DNA of 64,000 nt from Bradyrhizobium sp. Ash2021 (GTDB lineage: Bacteria > Pseudomonadota > Alphaproteobacteria > Rhizobiales > Xanthobacteraceae): positions 3,578,501-3,642,500 of the forward strand of contig NZ_CP100604.1 in the NCBI RefSeq assembly GCF_031202265.1, written 5' to 3'. The translations under genes were made by a program, and so were the position numbers. Position 1 is the stretch's first letter. Each line of letters begins with the position of its first letter. The notes beneath the pieces were generated by a model. The model was not told the origin of the DNA. It was given only the letters and a program-made list of their open reading frames with translations, and ran no database searches. This document shows positions 10,315-18,499 of the stretch, piece after piece.

Positions 10315-10785
10315 TCAGTCGTGCGCGCTAAAGCGACCGTGCGGTGCGTTGGCCGTCAGGCGCGCAAACTGCGCGTGACCCATATGAAGCAGCGTCTCGT
10401 GATCGCCGGCTTCCATATAGATTTCCGGCTGTGCCTGGATGCTGTCGTCGACGATGATGTCGAGCCCGTAGCATTTGCCGACGGCGGGAACCGCACCGTG
10501 TGCACAGTCGCCGAACAGCCGATTGATCTCGGTTTCATCGGCCATGTGGACATTGTCACCGAGTTCTGTCCTCAGGTCCGACAGGCGGAGGTGATGCGAT
10601 GCGGGCAAGACGGCCAGAATGAATTGGCCGTCGCGCCGCAACACGATGCCCTTGGCGAGGCGATCGCCCGAAATATGGCATGCCTCAGCCGTGCGAGTGG
10701 ACGTCATGCTGAATTCGTGCGGGATCACTTCGTATTGGATGTTTTCAGCGGCCAGGTATTTCTGGAGTGTGGGTGCAATGGACAT
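10315..10785 (-). CDS. YbaK/ProX-type aminoacyl-tRNA deacylase
   Basis: The 156-residue protein fits the YbaK/EbsC editing-domain family, whose members hydrolyse mischarged tRNAs such as Cys-tRNA(Pro) or Ala-tRNA(Pro). The conserved lysine is in RLAKGIVLRRDG near residue 45. The GDCAHGAVPAVG segment near residues 92-103 matches the family's G-x-G-x-x-P-G-like loop, and DDSIQAQPEIYMEAGDHE matches the C-terminal strand. Length is typical of free-standing forms. It is not fused to a synthetase and has no close operon partner. Which tRNA it edits cannot be told from sequence. Confidence 0.82.
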   Translation of the reverse strand: MSIAPTLQKYLAAENIQYEVIPHEFSMTSTRTAEACHISGDRLAKGIVLRRDGQFILAVLPASHHLRLSDLRTELGDNVHMADETEINRLFGDCAHGAVPAVGKCYGLDIIVDDSIQAQPEIYMEAGDHETLLHMGHAQFARLTANAPHGRFSAHD

Positions 10786-11258
10786 GACTTGACCTCCGGT
10801 GCAGTGGGCAAACCACCCGCCACAAGGTCTTCCTGCAGAGCCTCGCGTACGATGGGCGGCTGCATAATGATAGGGTCAACATAGGCCCTCCATCCGCCAG
10901 CTGCAATTCTTCGTCAGTGACCGCGTGCGATGCACTATCTCCACTTTGGCGTTGGGTCTACTTCCAGTCTTTGCCAATAGCAGGTGATCGTCGCGGCGTT
11001 CGTGACGGTCAGGCGTGCGGCGAATGCGCACCCGCACGACGGCGACGATTCAGGAAGAGAATATTCTTGCTGTCGGCGACCAGTGCCTTGGGCGAAAGTC
11101 GGCTGCGGACGGCGGTTTCGGCCGCGACGCGTGGCGAAAAAATCACAGTAAGCGGCCAAGTGCTTCGACGTCTCGGCTTGGCATTGCGGTCGGGAATTTT
11201 TGGAGTAGCTAGGTTCTGAACGTATGCGCCTGCATGAATCGCGGGGCGGGAGACGCAA
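10786..11258. other. intergenic region upstream of the porin
   Basis: This 473-base gap separates the divergent deacylase and porin genes and should hold both promoters. A ribosome-binding GGGAG lies about 10 bases before the porin ATG. I found no small gene, hairpin terminator or known operator here. Confidence 0.5.
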
Positions 11259-12845
11259 ATGAAAGCGATGCGAACCCTTGTTCTTGGCTCCGCGGCAGGC
11301 CTGATCGCCATTAGCGGCGCGCAGGCGGCCGACCTTCCGGTCAAGGCCAAGGCGGTGGAATATGTGCGGATCTGCTCGCTGTATGGCGCCGGCTTCTTCT
11401 TCATCCCGGGTACCGATACCTGCATCAAGCTCGGCGGCTATTTCCGCGCCGACGTCACCTTCAACGGCAGCACGCACGGCCAGCCGGCCTGGAACGGCGA
11501 TCTCGGCGAGCAGAACCGCTACCACGACTACTATGCTGCGCGGTCCCGTCTGGCGCTAACGGTCGATACCCGCACCGCCAGCGAATACGGCGTGGTCCGC
11601 ACCTTCATGCAAGCCAATATCCAGTTCACGACCCAGGGCAGCAACACGGTCAATCCGGCCAACTTCACCGCATCGCCGGCCGCCGGCACTAACACGGCCC
11701 TGCTCAACCAGCCCGGCGAAGGCTACGTCGCGACGGAGTACATTTTCCTCCAGTTCGCCGGGTTCACCTTCGGCAAGTCCGCTTCGGCCTATGCGACGCC
11801 CTGGCAGGGTTTCCCGGGCAACATCTCGTCGTTCCTGCTCGGCGGTCAAAATACCGACACCGGCGTCAACAACATCCAGTACACCGCCCAGTTCGGTAAC
11901 GGCGTGTCCGGCACCATCGGCCTCGATGATCCCGTCGTCTGGGACCGCACCGCGGTCTACAATCTGTCGCTTCCGCTCAATGCCACACTTAACTCGGGCA
12001 ACGCCTATGCGGGCGCCCATGCGCCAGATATCGTAGGCAACATCCGCGTCGACCAGGCCTGGGGCCTGTTCCAGGTCTCGGCGGCGGCACATGAGGTCAG
12101 CGGCTCCTACAACATCCTCAACGCCGTTGCTGCCCCTGCCGGTTCGGTCGGCGTGGCCGGCGCCTCGCCGACCGCGCTGTCGGAAATCTCCGGCCACCCC
12201 GAGACCAAATGGGGCGGCTCGGTCATGGCGGCATTGCAGATCAAGAACCTTCCGACCGGACCCGCCGACGATTTCAAGATCGATGCGAGCTACGCGAAGG
12301 GAGAGACGAAAAACGTCATTTCCACCGCCGCGGCCTCGCCGAGCTTTGCGATGTTCGGCGGCACCAGTGCTGCCGGCGCCTATCAGAGCATCGGGTTCGG
12401 TGCGACGACGGATGCGGTCTATCTTCCGGTGGCGAATGGCGGCGACGGTTCGCTGCATCTGACGACGGCTTACGGCGTCCGCGGCGCCTTCAACCACAAC
12501 TGGAATCCGAACTGGTCGACGAGCCTCTTTGGAAGCTATTCCGCCGTTCGATATGACGGGACGGCGAAGGCCTTCATGTGCGCCAACTACACGACGCCGG
12601 CCAAGGCCGTCAGTGCGGATTACGTCTGCAATCCCGACTACAACGTCTCGCAGCTTGGCGTTATCACCCGCTGGGTGCCGGTGAAGAATTTGACCTTCTC
12701 GGCCGAAGTCCAGTGGTTCCACCTCGACCAGATGTTCCAGGGTACGGCCGTGCTCGGGCCCGCGGCGCCCAAGCCGACGGCGCGGTACGAGTTCAAGGAT
12801 CAGGATGCGGTTTCGCTGCAGATTCGGGCGCAGCGCAATTTCTGA
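11259..12845 (+). CDS. outer-membrane porin of the Porin_2 family
   Basis: This 528-residue protein starts with a signal peptide (MKAMRTLVLGSAAGL to about AQA-A, residues 1-24). The typical rhizobial mature start ADLPVKAKAVEYVRICSLYG follows, then TDTCIKLGGYFRADV. The rest is a run of aromatic-flanked beta strands, and the chain ends in the outer-membrane signature QIRAQRNF with a C-terminal Phe. It is a general diffusion porin in the outer membrane, probably trimeric. Two cysteine pairs (VRICSLYG/DTCIKL and FMCANYT/YVCNPDY) may form disulfides in loops. It is monocistronic. The length is close to other Bradyrhizobium porins. Confidence 0.93.
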   Translation: MKAMRTLVLGSAAGLIAISGAQAADLPVKAKAVEYVRICSLYGAGFFFIPGTDTCIKLGGYFRADVTFNGSTHGQPAWNGDLGEQNRYHDYYAARSRLALTVDTRTASEYGVVRTFMQANIQFTTQGSNTVNPANFTASPAAGTNTALLNQPGEGYVATEYIFLQFAGFTFGKSASAYATPWQGFPGNISSFLLGGQNTDTGVNNIQYTAQFGNGVSGTIGLDDPVVWDRTAVYNLSLPLNATLNSGNAYAGAHAPDIVGNIRVDQAWGLFQVSAAAHEVSGSYNILNAVAAPAGSVGVAGASPTALSEISGHPETKWGGSVMAALQIKNLPTGPADDFKIDASYAKGETKNVISTAAASPSFAMFGGTSAAGAYQSIGFGATTDAVYLPVANGGDGSLHLTTAYGVRGAFNHNWNPNWSTSLFGSYSAVRYDGTAKAFMCANYTTPAKAVSADYVCNPDYNVSQLGVITRWVPVKNLTFSAEVQWFHLDQMFQGTAVLGPAAPKPTARYEFKDQDAVSLQIRAQRNF

Positions 12846-12889
12846 CCGCCGGGGTTCGGGGTCGACGCCGAGGCGAGGCGAGGGGGAAA

Positions 12890-13054
12890 TTACCTTGCGT
12901 CGCTGCGGCGATTGAATACCGCGGCCACCAGGCCAAGAAAATAATCCTGCATACGGCGATCGGACGGCGCCGTCGGCTCAGTGGCGCGTTGTCCTTCGTC
13001 GTCGATCATCAGGCCGATGTAGTTTTTTCCCGGCTCACGCTTCTGCGTGGACAT
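12890..13054 (-). CDS. very small hypothetical protein
   Basis: A 54-residue frame starts MSTQKREPGKNYIGL and ends VFNRRSDAR. GGAG lies about 10 bases before the ATG at 13054. A longer start at 13153 has no ribosome-binding site and adds unlikely sequence. The peptide is charged with a short hydrophobic stretch (DYFLGLVAAVF) that could be amphipathic. I do not recognise a family. It lies between the porin and the pilin gene. The case for a real gene is moderate. Confidence 0.4.
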   Translation of the reverse strand: MSTQKREPGKNYIGLMIDDEGQRATEPTAPSDRRMQDYFLGLVAAVFNRRSDAR

Positions 13055-13284
13055 GGCGCTGGCTCCAGGGGGTGCTGATCCGGCGAGCATGCAGCGGCTA
13101 TGGACAATCGAACGTAAATTTTCCGTCCCGTATGAATACCGGACGGAAGGCACGGAATCCGCAGCCCGGCTTTAATCAAGCGTTCATCGTGTTCGTGAAT
13201 GCACTGTCAACCAATCACAATCTAGAGTAGGTCCGAACAGGCGCGGGACAAATCCGGGGGAAGGCGTCGACAGGAGTTATCGGG

Positions 13285-13449
13285 ATGCGACGGTTATTGA
13301 CCAAATTTCTGGGTGATGAGTCCGGCGCGACGGCCATCGAATATGCCATCATCGCGGCTGGCATCAGCATCGTCATCGTCGCCTCCGTGAACGGCATCGG
13401 CACCAAACTCACCACCACGTTCACCACGGTGAGCACCTCACTGAAGTAA
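13285..13449 (+). CDS. Flp/Fap type IVb pilin
   Basis: This 54-residue prepilin starts MRRLLTKFLGDESG and continues ATAIEYAIIAAGISIVIVAS. That is the Flp signature: a short basic leader, cleavage by a TadV/CpaA peptidase just after Gly, then a hydrophobic segment with Glu and Tyr at positions 5 and 6 of the mature form. CAGGAG lies upstream (13271-13276) with 8 bases to the ATG. It would be the pilus subunit of a Tad/Cpa secretion system, whose other genes are not in this window. Confidence 0.9.
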   Translation: MRRLLTKFLGDESGATAIEYAIIAAGISIVIVASVNGIGTKLTTTFTTVSTSLK

Positions 13450-13455
13450 GCCGGA

Positions 13456-13689
13456 TCAGCCGTCTTCATTCGCATTCAGCGCCCGCATCATCGCGATCCG
13501 TGCGAACATCAGCCAGCCGCCACCGGTCTCCGCGGCATTGATCAAATTCTCGACCGCGACCTGCCAGCATTGGCTTTGCTGGGCGTCTTCCGGCAGCTTC
13601 ATGATGTGATCGGCGGCGTGTTGCAGCGTCGCGAGCTTGCGGCCGGAGCGTAGCGCTATCGGTTCATCGAACGGCGTCGACCACGGCAT
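13456..13689 (-). CDS. conserved hypothetical protein of rhizobial type
   Basis: The 77-residue protein starts MPWSTPFDEPIALRSGRKL and contains TLQHAADHIMKLPEDAQ and a C-terminal MFARIAMMRALN. I believe similar short proteins with a P-F-x-x-P-I start and an A-A-D-x-I-M-K-L-P core are common in Bradyrhizobium; none has a known function to my knowledge. It is soluble and helical. It lies just downstream of, and facing, the pilin gene and on the same strand as ku. Confidence 0.68.
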   Translation of the reverse strand: MPWSTPFDEPIALRSGRKLATLQHAADHIMKLPEDAQQSQCWQVAVENLINAAETGGGWLMFARIAMMRALNANEDG

Positions 13690-13720
13690 CGCGGGCTACC
13701 TACCGCAACGGTCCGTCCGG

Positions 13721-14698
13721 CTATCCAGCCTTCTTCGATCGGGCGGGCGTACGCACCGGCTTCTCCGCCTTTTTCGGCGTTTCCTTCACGGCTTCCTTCA
13801 CGGCGCGCTTGCCGCCGCCGCTGATCGGCAGCAGCATTTCGCGCTGGCCGGAGGCTGCCTTCTTCGGCTTCTTGCCTTTGGCCTTGCCGGTTTCCTTGGC
13901 GGCCGCAGGGGCAGATTGCTTTTCGCTGGCGAGGCTGCGTTTGAGCGCGTCCATCAGATTGATGACGTTGCCGGCGGTTTTCGGCGCGGCCTTCGCTGCG
14001 GTCGTAACCCCGTTGCGTTTCTGATTGATCAGTTCGATCAGCGCGGATTCGTAACGATCCTCGAATTCTTCCGGCTCGAAGGAGCCGGATTTCTGCTCGA
14101 CGATATGCTTGGCCAGATCCAGCATGTCCTTGGTGACTTTGACGTCCTGGATGTCGTCGAAATATTCCTTTTCGCTGCGGACCTCATAGGGGTAACGCAG
14201 CAGCGTGCCCATCAAGCCCTTGTCCAGCGGCTCCAGCGCGATGATGTGCTCGCGGTTGGTCAGCACCACGCGGCCGATCGCGACCTTGTTCATGCTCTTG
14301 ATGGTTTCGCGGATCACCGCGAACGCGTCGTGGCCGACCTTGCCGTCCGGCACGAGATAATAGGGGCGGATCAGATAGCGGTTGTCGATATCGGTCTTCG
14401 GCACGAATTCGTCGATCTCGATGGTGCGGGTCGATTCCAGCGCGATGTCGTCGAGTTCGTCCTTCGACACCTCGATGTAGGTGTCGGTGTCGATCTTGTA
14501 GCCCTTCATGATGTCTTCGGCTGCCACTTCCTCGCCGGTGTCGGCATCGACCTTGGCATATTTGATGCGATGGCCGGTCTTGCGATTGATCTGGTTGAAA
14601 GAGACCTTCTCGGTGTCCGAAGTCGCCGGATACAGGGCGACCGGGCAGGTCACGAGCGAAAGGCGCAAAAAGCCTTTCCAGTTGGCGCGGGGGGCCAT
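13721..14698 (-). CDS. ku: Ku protein for non-homologous end joining
   Basis: This 325-residue protein binds DNA ends as a homodimeric ring and recruits LigD. The Ku core occupies residues 1-250: MAPRANWKGFLRLSLV at the start, then HRIKYAKVDADTGEEV, RPYYLVPDG and IGRVVLTNREHI, and VKVTKDMLDLAKHIV before the bridge. The tail from about 250 is rich in Lys, Ala and Pro, as in bacterial Ku proteins that use the tail to contact DNA. I start at the ATG at 14698, where the family homology begins; 180 upstream bases in frame are not Ku-like. No ligD is visible nearby. Confidence 0.93.
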   Translation of the reverse strand: MAPRANWKGFLRLSLVTCPVALYPATSDTEKVSFNQINRKTGHRIKYAKVDADTGEEVAAEDIMKGYKIDTDTYIEVSKDELDDIALESTRTIEIDEFVPKTDIDNRYLIRPYYLVPDGKVGHDAFAVIRETIKSMNKVAIGRVVLTNREHIIALEPLDKGLMGTLLRYPYEVRSEKEYFDDIQDVKVTKDMLDLAKHIVEQKSGSFEPEEFEDRYESALIELINQKRNGVTTAAKAAPKTAGNVINLMDALKRSLASEKQSAPAAAKETGKAKGKKPKKAASGQREMLLPISGGGKRAVKEAVKETPKKAEKPVRTPARSKKAG

Positions 14699-14959
14699 GG
14701 GAAAACTCCGAAAACGCAACTGACGAAGGGCCGAGGATACCACCGGGGCAGGCGGTTTCAAACATGGCGGGGCAGGGAATCTCGCAACGGCGTTAACCGT
14801 CCCCGGGGGAAGGTTCGATCCGCTGCGACCTTTTGCACGGATCGGCCTCGCGCCGCGGTGCCCAAAAGATCGGAACATGATCTTCCATCAAGCGTTGCTT
14901 TCGACAGGCGGTGTCGAGGCATTGGCTGGCATTACAGGCACTTAAGCAATGAGGTCCCC

Positions 14960-15112
14960 ATGGTAACGCGTCGACACGGCCAGATTGTCGAAACCCCGAC
15001 CGAGGCACGCCAGGCCGAACCGGGCCCCTCGGTGCTCGCGCTTTTGACGGCGTCCACCGGGCTCGCGGTATTGAGCCTCGGCGTGGTCTGGTTCGTGTTC
15101 TTCCGGACCTGA
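14960..15112 (+). CDS. small single-span membrane protein
   Basis: The 50-residue protein starts MVTRRHGQIVETPTEARQAE and then has one membrane segment (SVLALLTASTGLAVLSLGVV, about residues 24-46), ending FVFFRT. A GAGG lies 5 bases before the ATG at 14960. I believe very similar short proteins occur across Bradyrhizobium; the function is unknown. It is a stand-alone gene between ku (divergent) and the phosphatase. Confidence 0.65.
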   Translation: MVTRRHGQIVETPTEARQAEPGPSVLALLTASTGLAVLSLGVVWFVFFRT

Positions 15113-15262
15113 GCGGCGGTCAGGCGGCGAGGCTGGCTCTGGAGGTGATGATCGCGCCAACACCGCAAGCCGAGCCAGGCCGGCGGGCGTCGGTTGCCGG
15201 CCGTGGTCGATTGGAATAGGACCGTCGCGTCCCGACCCGACAGCCGGAAATGCGCAAGCGGT

Positions 15263-15931
15263 ATGAGCCTCACTTACGTCATTCCGGATATCCATGGCCG
15301 CGATGATCTGCTCGGCCGTGCGCTGACGAAGATCGCCGCGTATGGCGGCGAAGCCGGAATCATTGTCGCGATCGGCGACTATGTCGACAAGGGCCCGGAC
15401 AGCAGGCAGGTCATTGACCGGCTGTTGTCGGGCGTTGCCGATGGCTGGCGCCTCATCGCGCTGAAGGGCAACCATGACGCCATGATGGAGCAGGCGTTGC
15501 GGAATCCCGCGAAGATGGCGTCGTGGCTGGAGAAGGGCGGCGACGCGGCGCTGGCGTCCTACGGCGGCGACCCCTTCGCCGTGCCGCAAACCCACATCGC
15601 CTGGCTCGATCGACTGCAACTGATGCATGTCGACGCACACCGCGTCTACGTTCACGCCGGTGTCGATCCCGAAGTTCCCCTGGACCGGCAGGACGAGGTA
15701 ACGATGTTGTGGAAGCGTTATCCGAAGGGATACAAGCACGGCTTCGGCGAACTTCACGTGGTCCATGGTCACGACAATGATCCCGACGGCCCGCTGCTAT
15801 ACGAAGGCCGCACCAATTTGGACACGCTTGCCTGGCGAACGGGACGGCTGACGGTCGGGGTTTTCGACGACGACAAAGCGGGCGGCCCGGTCGATTTTAT
15901 CGTGGTCACGGGGCCGCCGGCCGGAGGTTAA
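15263..15931 (+). CDS. PPP-type metallophosphatase
   Basis: The 222-residue protein shows the calcineurin-like metallophosphatase motifs in order: PDIHGRDD (residues 7-14), GDYVDKGPDS near 37-46, LKGNHD near 70-75, VHAGVD and VHGHDND. These ligate two metal ions, and the set matches the PPP branch that includes bacterial serine/threonine phosphatases and symmetrical Ap4A hydrolases (ApaH/PrpE-like). Substrate cannot be told apart by sequence. I start at the ATG at 15263, just before the first motif; the in-frame extension upstream has no recognisable content. It stands alone and is cytoplasmic. Confidence 0.87.
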   Translation: MSLTYVIPDIHGRDDLLGRALTKIAAYGGEAGIIVAIGDYVDKGPDSRQVIDRLLSGVADGWRLIALKGNHDAMMEQALRNPAKMASWLEKGGDAALASYGGDPFAVPQTHIAWLDRLQLMHVDAHRVYVHAGVDPEVPLDRQDEVTMLWKRYPKGYKHGFGELHVVHGHDNDPDGPLLYEGRTNLDTLAWRTGRLTVGVFDDDKAGGPVDFIVVTGPPAGG

Positions 15932-16068
15932 CGGGAGCCTTGCGGTCGCGGCCTCTTCACAGCCAGCTACAGCCTCTTGGGGCTTCCGATTCGCCGTGTT
16001 AGGCAGCGGCTTGGCCTCTCCTGAGGCTGGCGGCGCGGACGGGAGATGAACCCGGGCCGCCGAAAGCC

Positions 16069-16136
16069 GTTATGAAGAACAAGCGGTTATGAAGAAAATG
16101 TAATTTTTGCCGGGTGCCCTGTTCATAGCCTGTTCA
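16069..16136 (+). promoter_or_regulatory. repeats upstream of feuP, with a PhoP-box-like pair
   Basis: TGTTCA at 16120-16125 and again at 16131-16136, separated by 5 bases, form a direct repeat with 11-base spacing. This is the layout of the PhoP-class box, and it lies 57 bases before the feuP start. Just upstream an 11-base direct repeat GTTATGAAGAA occurs at 16069-16079 and 16086-16096. Autoregulation by FeuP is an inference. Confidence 0.45.
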
Positions 16137-16193
16137 CGCCCGTGAGCCTCATCTTGAGACCAGTTATTGTGAAGCTCATTATCGGAGGCCAGC

Positions 16194-16865
16194 TTGCGCC
16201 TGCTCGTCGTTGAAGACGATCCGGATCTCAACCGTCAGCTTACGACAGCGCTGACAGATGCCGGCTATGTGGTCGATCGCGCGTTCGACGGCGAGGAAGG
16301 GCACTTCCTCGGCGACAGCGAACCCTATGACGCCGTCGTGCTTGATATCGGCCTGCCCAAGATGGACGGCATCTCGGTGCTGGAGGCATGGCGCCGCAAC
16401 GGGCGCGCGATGCCGGTATTGATCCTCACCGCGCGCGACCGCTGGAGCGACAAGGTCCAGGGTTTCGATGCCGGCGCCGACGACTACGTCGCAAAACCGT
16501 TTCATCTCGAAGAAATTCTGGCGCGGATTCGCGCGCTGCTGCGCCGCTCCGCCGGCCACGCCCAGTCCGAGCTGACCTGCGGTCCGGTGTCGCTGGATAC
16601 GCGCACCGGCCGGGTCAGCGTATCCGGCAACCCGATCAAGATGACGTCGCACGAATACCGGCTGCTGGCCTATCTGATGCATCACACCGGACGCGTCGTG
16701 TCGCGTACCGAACTGGTCGAACATCTCTACGATCAGGATTTCGACCGCGACTCCAACACCATTGAAGTGTTCGTCGGCCGCATCCGCAAGAAGCTCGACG
16801 TCGATATCATCCAGACCGTGCGCGGGCTCGGCTATCTCTTGACGCCGCCCGCGCCCGGCGCCTGA
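16194..16865 (+). CDS. feuP: OmpR-family response regulator, FeuP-like
   Basis: The 223-residue regulator has a receiver domain (residues 1-115) with acidic residues EDD at 7-9, phospho-acceptor Asp51 in LDIGLPKMDG, and the conserved Thr and Lys in LTARDRW and AKPFHLEE. A winged-helix DNA-binding domain follows (about 125-220) ending EVFVGRIRKKL and TVRGLGYLL. It resembles PhoP-type regulators and the rhizobial FeuP, linked to iron uptake in Rhizobium and to osmoadaptation and cyclic glucan export in Sinorhizobium. The start is a TTG at 16194 with GGAGG 7 bases upstream. The cognate kinase follows at once. Confidence 0.85.
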   Translation: MRLLVVEDDPDLNRQLTTALTDAGYVVDRAFDGEEGHFLGDSEPYDAVVLDIGLPKMDGISVLEAWRRNGRAMPVLILTARDRWSDKVQGFDAGADDYVAKPFHLEEILARIRALLRRSAGHAQSELTCGPVSLDTRTGRVSVSGNPIKMTSHEYRLLAYLMHHTGRVVSRTELVEHLYDQDFDRDSNTIEVFVGRIRKKLDVDIIQTVRGLGYLLTPPAPGA

Positions 16866-16889
16866 GCGCCGCGCTTGCTCTTGTAGTGG

Positions 16890-16961
16890 GCATGATATTG
16901 TCCGAAAACGGGCCTCCGTCCGCAGGCTCCGGGCCCAAGGACATGCTTTTCGGGATCATGC
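16890..16961. repeat. imperfect inverted repeat between feuP and feuQ
   Basis: GCATGAT at 16890-16896 pairs with ATCATGC at 16955-16961, and the adjoining TCCGAAAA (16901-16908) pairs imperfectly with TTTTCGGG (16947-16954). The GCATGATCC-CGAAAA-type ends are common in Bradyrhizobium intergenic DNA. It fills the gap and ends only 4 bases before the feuQ ATG. Confidence 0.6.
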
Positions 16962-16965
16962 TCTG

Positions 16966-18342
16966 ATGCGCGGAAGCTCGCTCGCCACGCGGTTGTTCCT
17001 GTCGGCGACCGCGTGGGTGGTGGTGATCCTCGTCATCACCGGGGTCGTGCTGTCGTCGGTCTATCGCGATGCGACCGAGCGCGCCTTCGATCGCCGCCTC
17101 AATCTCTATCTGCGCACCCTGGTTGCCGAAGTAGCAACCCCGGACGAGCCGCCCGATCGCCAGTTCCAGTCGCTCGGCGAGCCGCTGTTCGATCTGCCCC
17201 TGTCCGGCTGGTACTGGCAGATCGTCCGGACCGATACCGAGAAAGCGGAAACGCGGGCGTCGCGTTCGCTGTGGGACAAGAAACTGCCGAAGCTGGAAGA
17301 GCACGGCGCGGAGTTGACCGCCGCCGGAATCCGTCTCGGTTACGTCGACGGCCCGGAGGGCCAGGGTTTGCGGATGGTCGAGCGGCCGGTCGATCTCGGC
17401 GCCGACGGCAAGTTCCTGGTCAGCGTCGCCGGCGACGCTTCCGAAATTTTCGACGAAACCCGCAGCTTCGATTACTATCTCGGCGGCACCTTCGCAGCAC
17501 TTGGTATCGTGCTGTTGCTGACCACGATCTTCCAGGTCCGCTTTGGCCTCGCGCCGCTCAAGCGCATCTCCGAATCGATCGCCGACGTCCGCTCCGGCCG
17601 GGCCGAGCGGCTGGAGGGCGAATTTCCGGTCGAGATCGCGCCATTGGCGCGCGAGACCAATGCGCTGATCGATGCCAACAGAGAAATCGTCGAGCGCGCG
17701 CGCACCCATGTCGGCAATCTCGCCCACGCCATCAAGACGCCGCTCTCCGTCATCGTCAACGAAGCCTCGGCGCATGCCGCCGATCCCTTTGCGAGCAAGG
17801 TGCTGGAGCAGGCCGACGTGATGCGCGATCAGGTGGCGCACCATCTGGAGCGTGCGCGCATCGCGGCGCGGCTCACCATCATCGGCACCGTCACCGAAGT
17901 CGCGCCCGCGATCGAGGCCTTGCGGCGGACCATGGAGAAGATCCACCGCGATCGCGGCATCGCCATCGAGCTCAAGGCCGATCCGCAGGCGAAGTTTCGC
18001 GGCGAACGCCAGGACCTCGAGGAGATGGCCGGCAATCTGGTCGACAACGCCTGCAAATGGGCCGCGTCCCAGGTCTTCATCGAGGTGCTGGTGGAACCGC
18101 CGGCATTGCCGGGCGTGGGACCGAGGCTGCGGATTATCGTCGATGACGACGGTCGCGGCCTGTCGGCCGCCGAACGCGCGCAGGTCTCGCGGCGCGGCCA
18201 GCGGCTCGACGAATCAAAGCCGGGCTCCGGGCTCGGGCTCTCGATCGTGGTCGATCTTGCCGGCCTCTATGGCGGCAATCTTTCGCTGGGGAACGCCCCG
18301 ACCGGCGGCTTGCGCGCGGAACTGGTGCTGCCGGGGGTGTGA
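16966..18342 (+). CDS. feuQ: sensor histidine kinase, FeuQ-like
   Basis: This 458-residue inner-membrane kinase has a membrane segment at about residues 12-34 (ATAWVVVILVITGVVLSSVY), a periplasmic sensor of about 140 residues, a second segment near 172-190 (GTFAALGIVLLLTTIFQV), a HAMP-like linker, and phospho-acceptor His254 in LAHAIKTPLSV. The ATPase domain has N-box GNLVDNACKWA, G1 DDDGRGLS and G2 SGLGLSIV. The layout matches PhoQ/FeuQ-type sensors. It follows feuP after a 100-base gap filled by an inverted repeat. The ATG at 16966 has only a weak ribosome-binding site. Confidence 0.87.
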   Translation: MRGSSLATRLFLSATAWVVVILVITGVVLSSVYRDATERAFDRRLNLYLRTLVAEVATPDEPPDRQFQSLGEPLFDLPLSGWYWQIVRTDTEKAETRASRSLWDKKLPKLEEHGAELTAAGIRLGYVDGPEGQGLRMVERPVDLGADGKFLVSVAGDASEIFDETRSFDYYLGGTFAALGIVLLLTTIFQVRFGLAPLKRISESIADVRSGRAERLEGEFPVEIAPLARETNALIDANREIVERARTHVGNLAHAIKTPLSVIVNEASAHAADPFASKVLEQADVMRDQVAHHLERARIAARLTIIGTVTEVAPAIEALRRTMEKIHRDRGIAIELKADPQAKFRGERQDLEEMAGNLVDNACKWAASQVFIEVLVEPPALPGVGPRLRIIVDDDGRGLSAAERAQVSRRGQRLDESKPGSGLGLSIVVDLAGLYGGNLSLGNAPTGGLRAELVLPGV

Positions 18343-18499
18343 ATGCCAGACCCGCGGGAAACACAGGGCAATTTCGATCCGGAATGAGCCTTGAAGCCTG
18401 TCAACTCATCATTCCTAAACGACTTCTTAACGCGCGCACTTTTATGATTGCAGAGGACGCGCTTTGCCGTCCGCGTGAACAAGCATCCTTACCGGACGC

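Noticed and set aside
14699..14878. N-terminal extension of Ku
   Set aside because: No Ku similarity before MAPRANWKG; the ATG at 14698 is the natural start.
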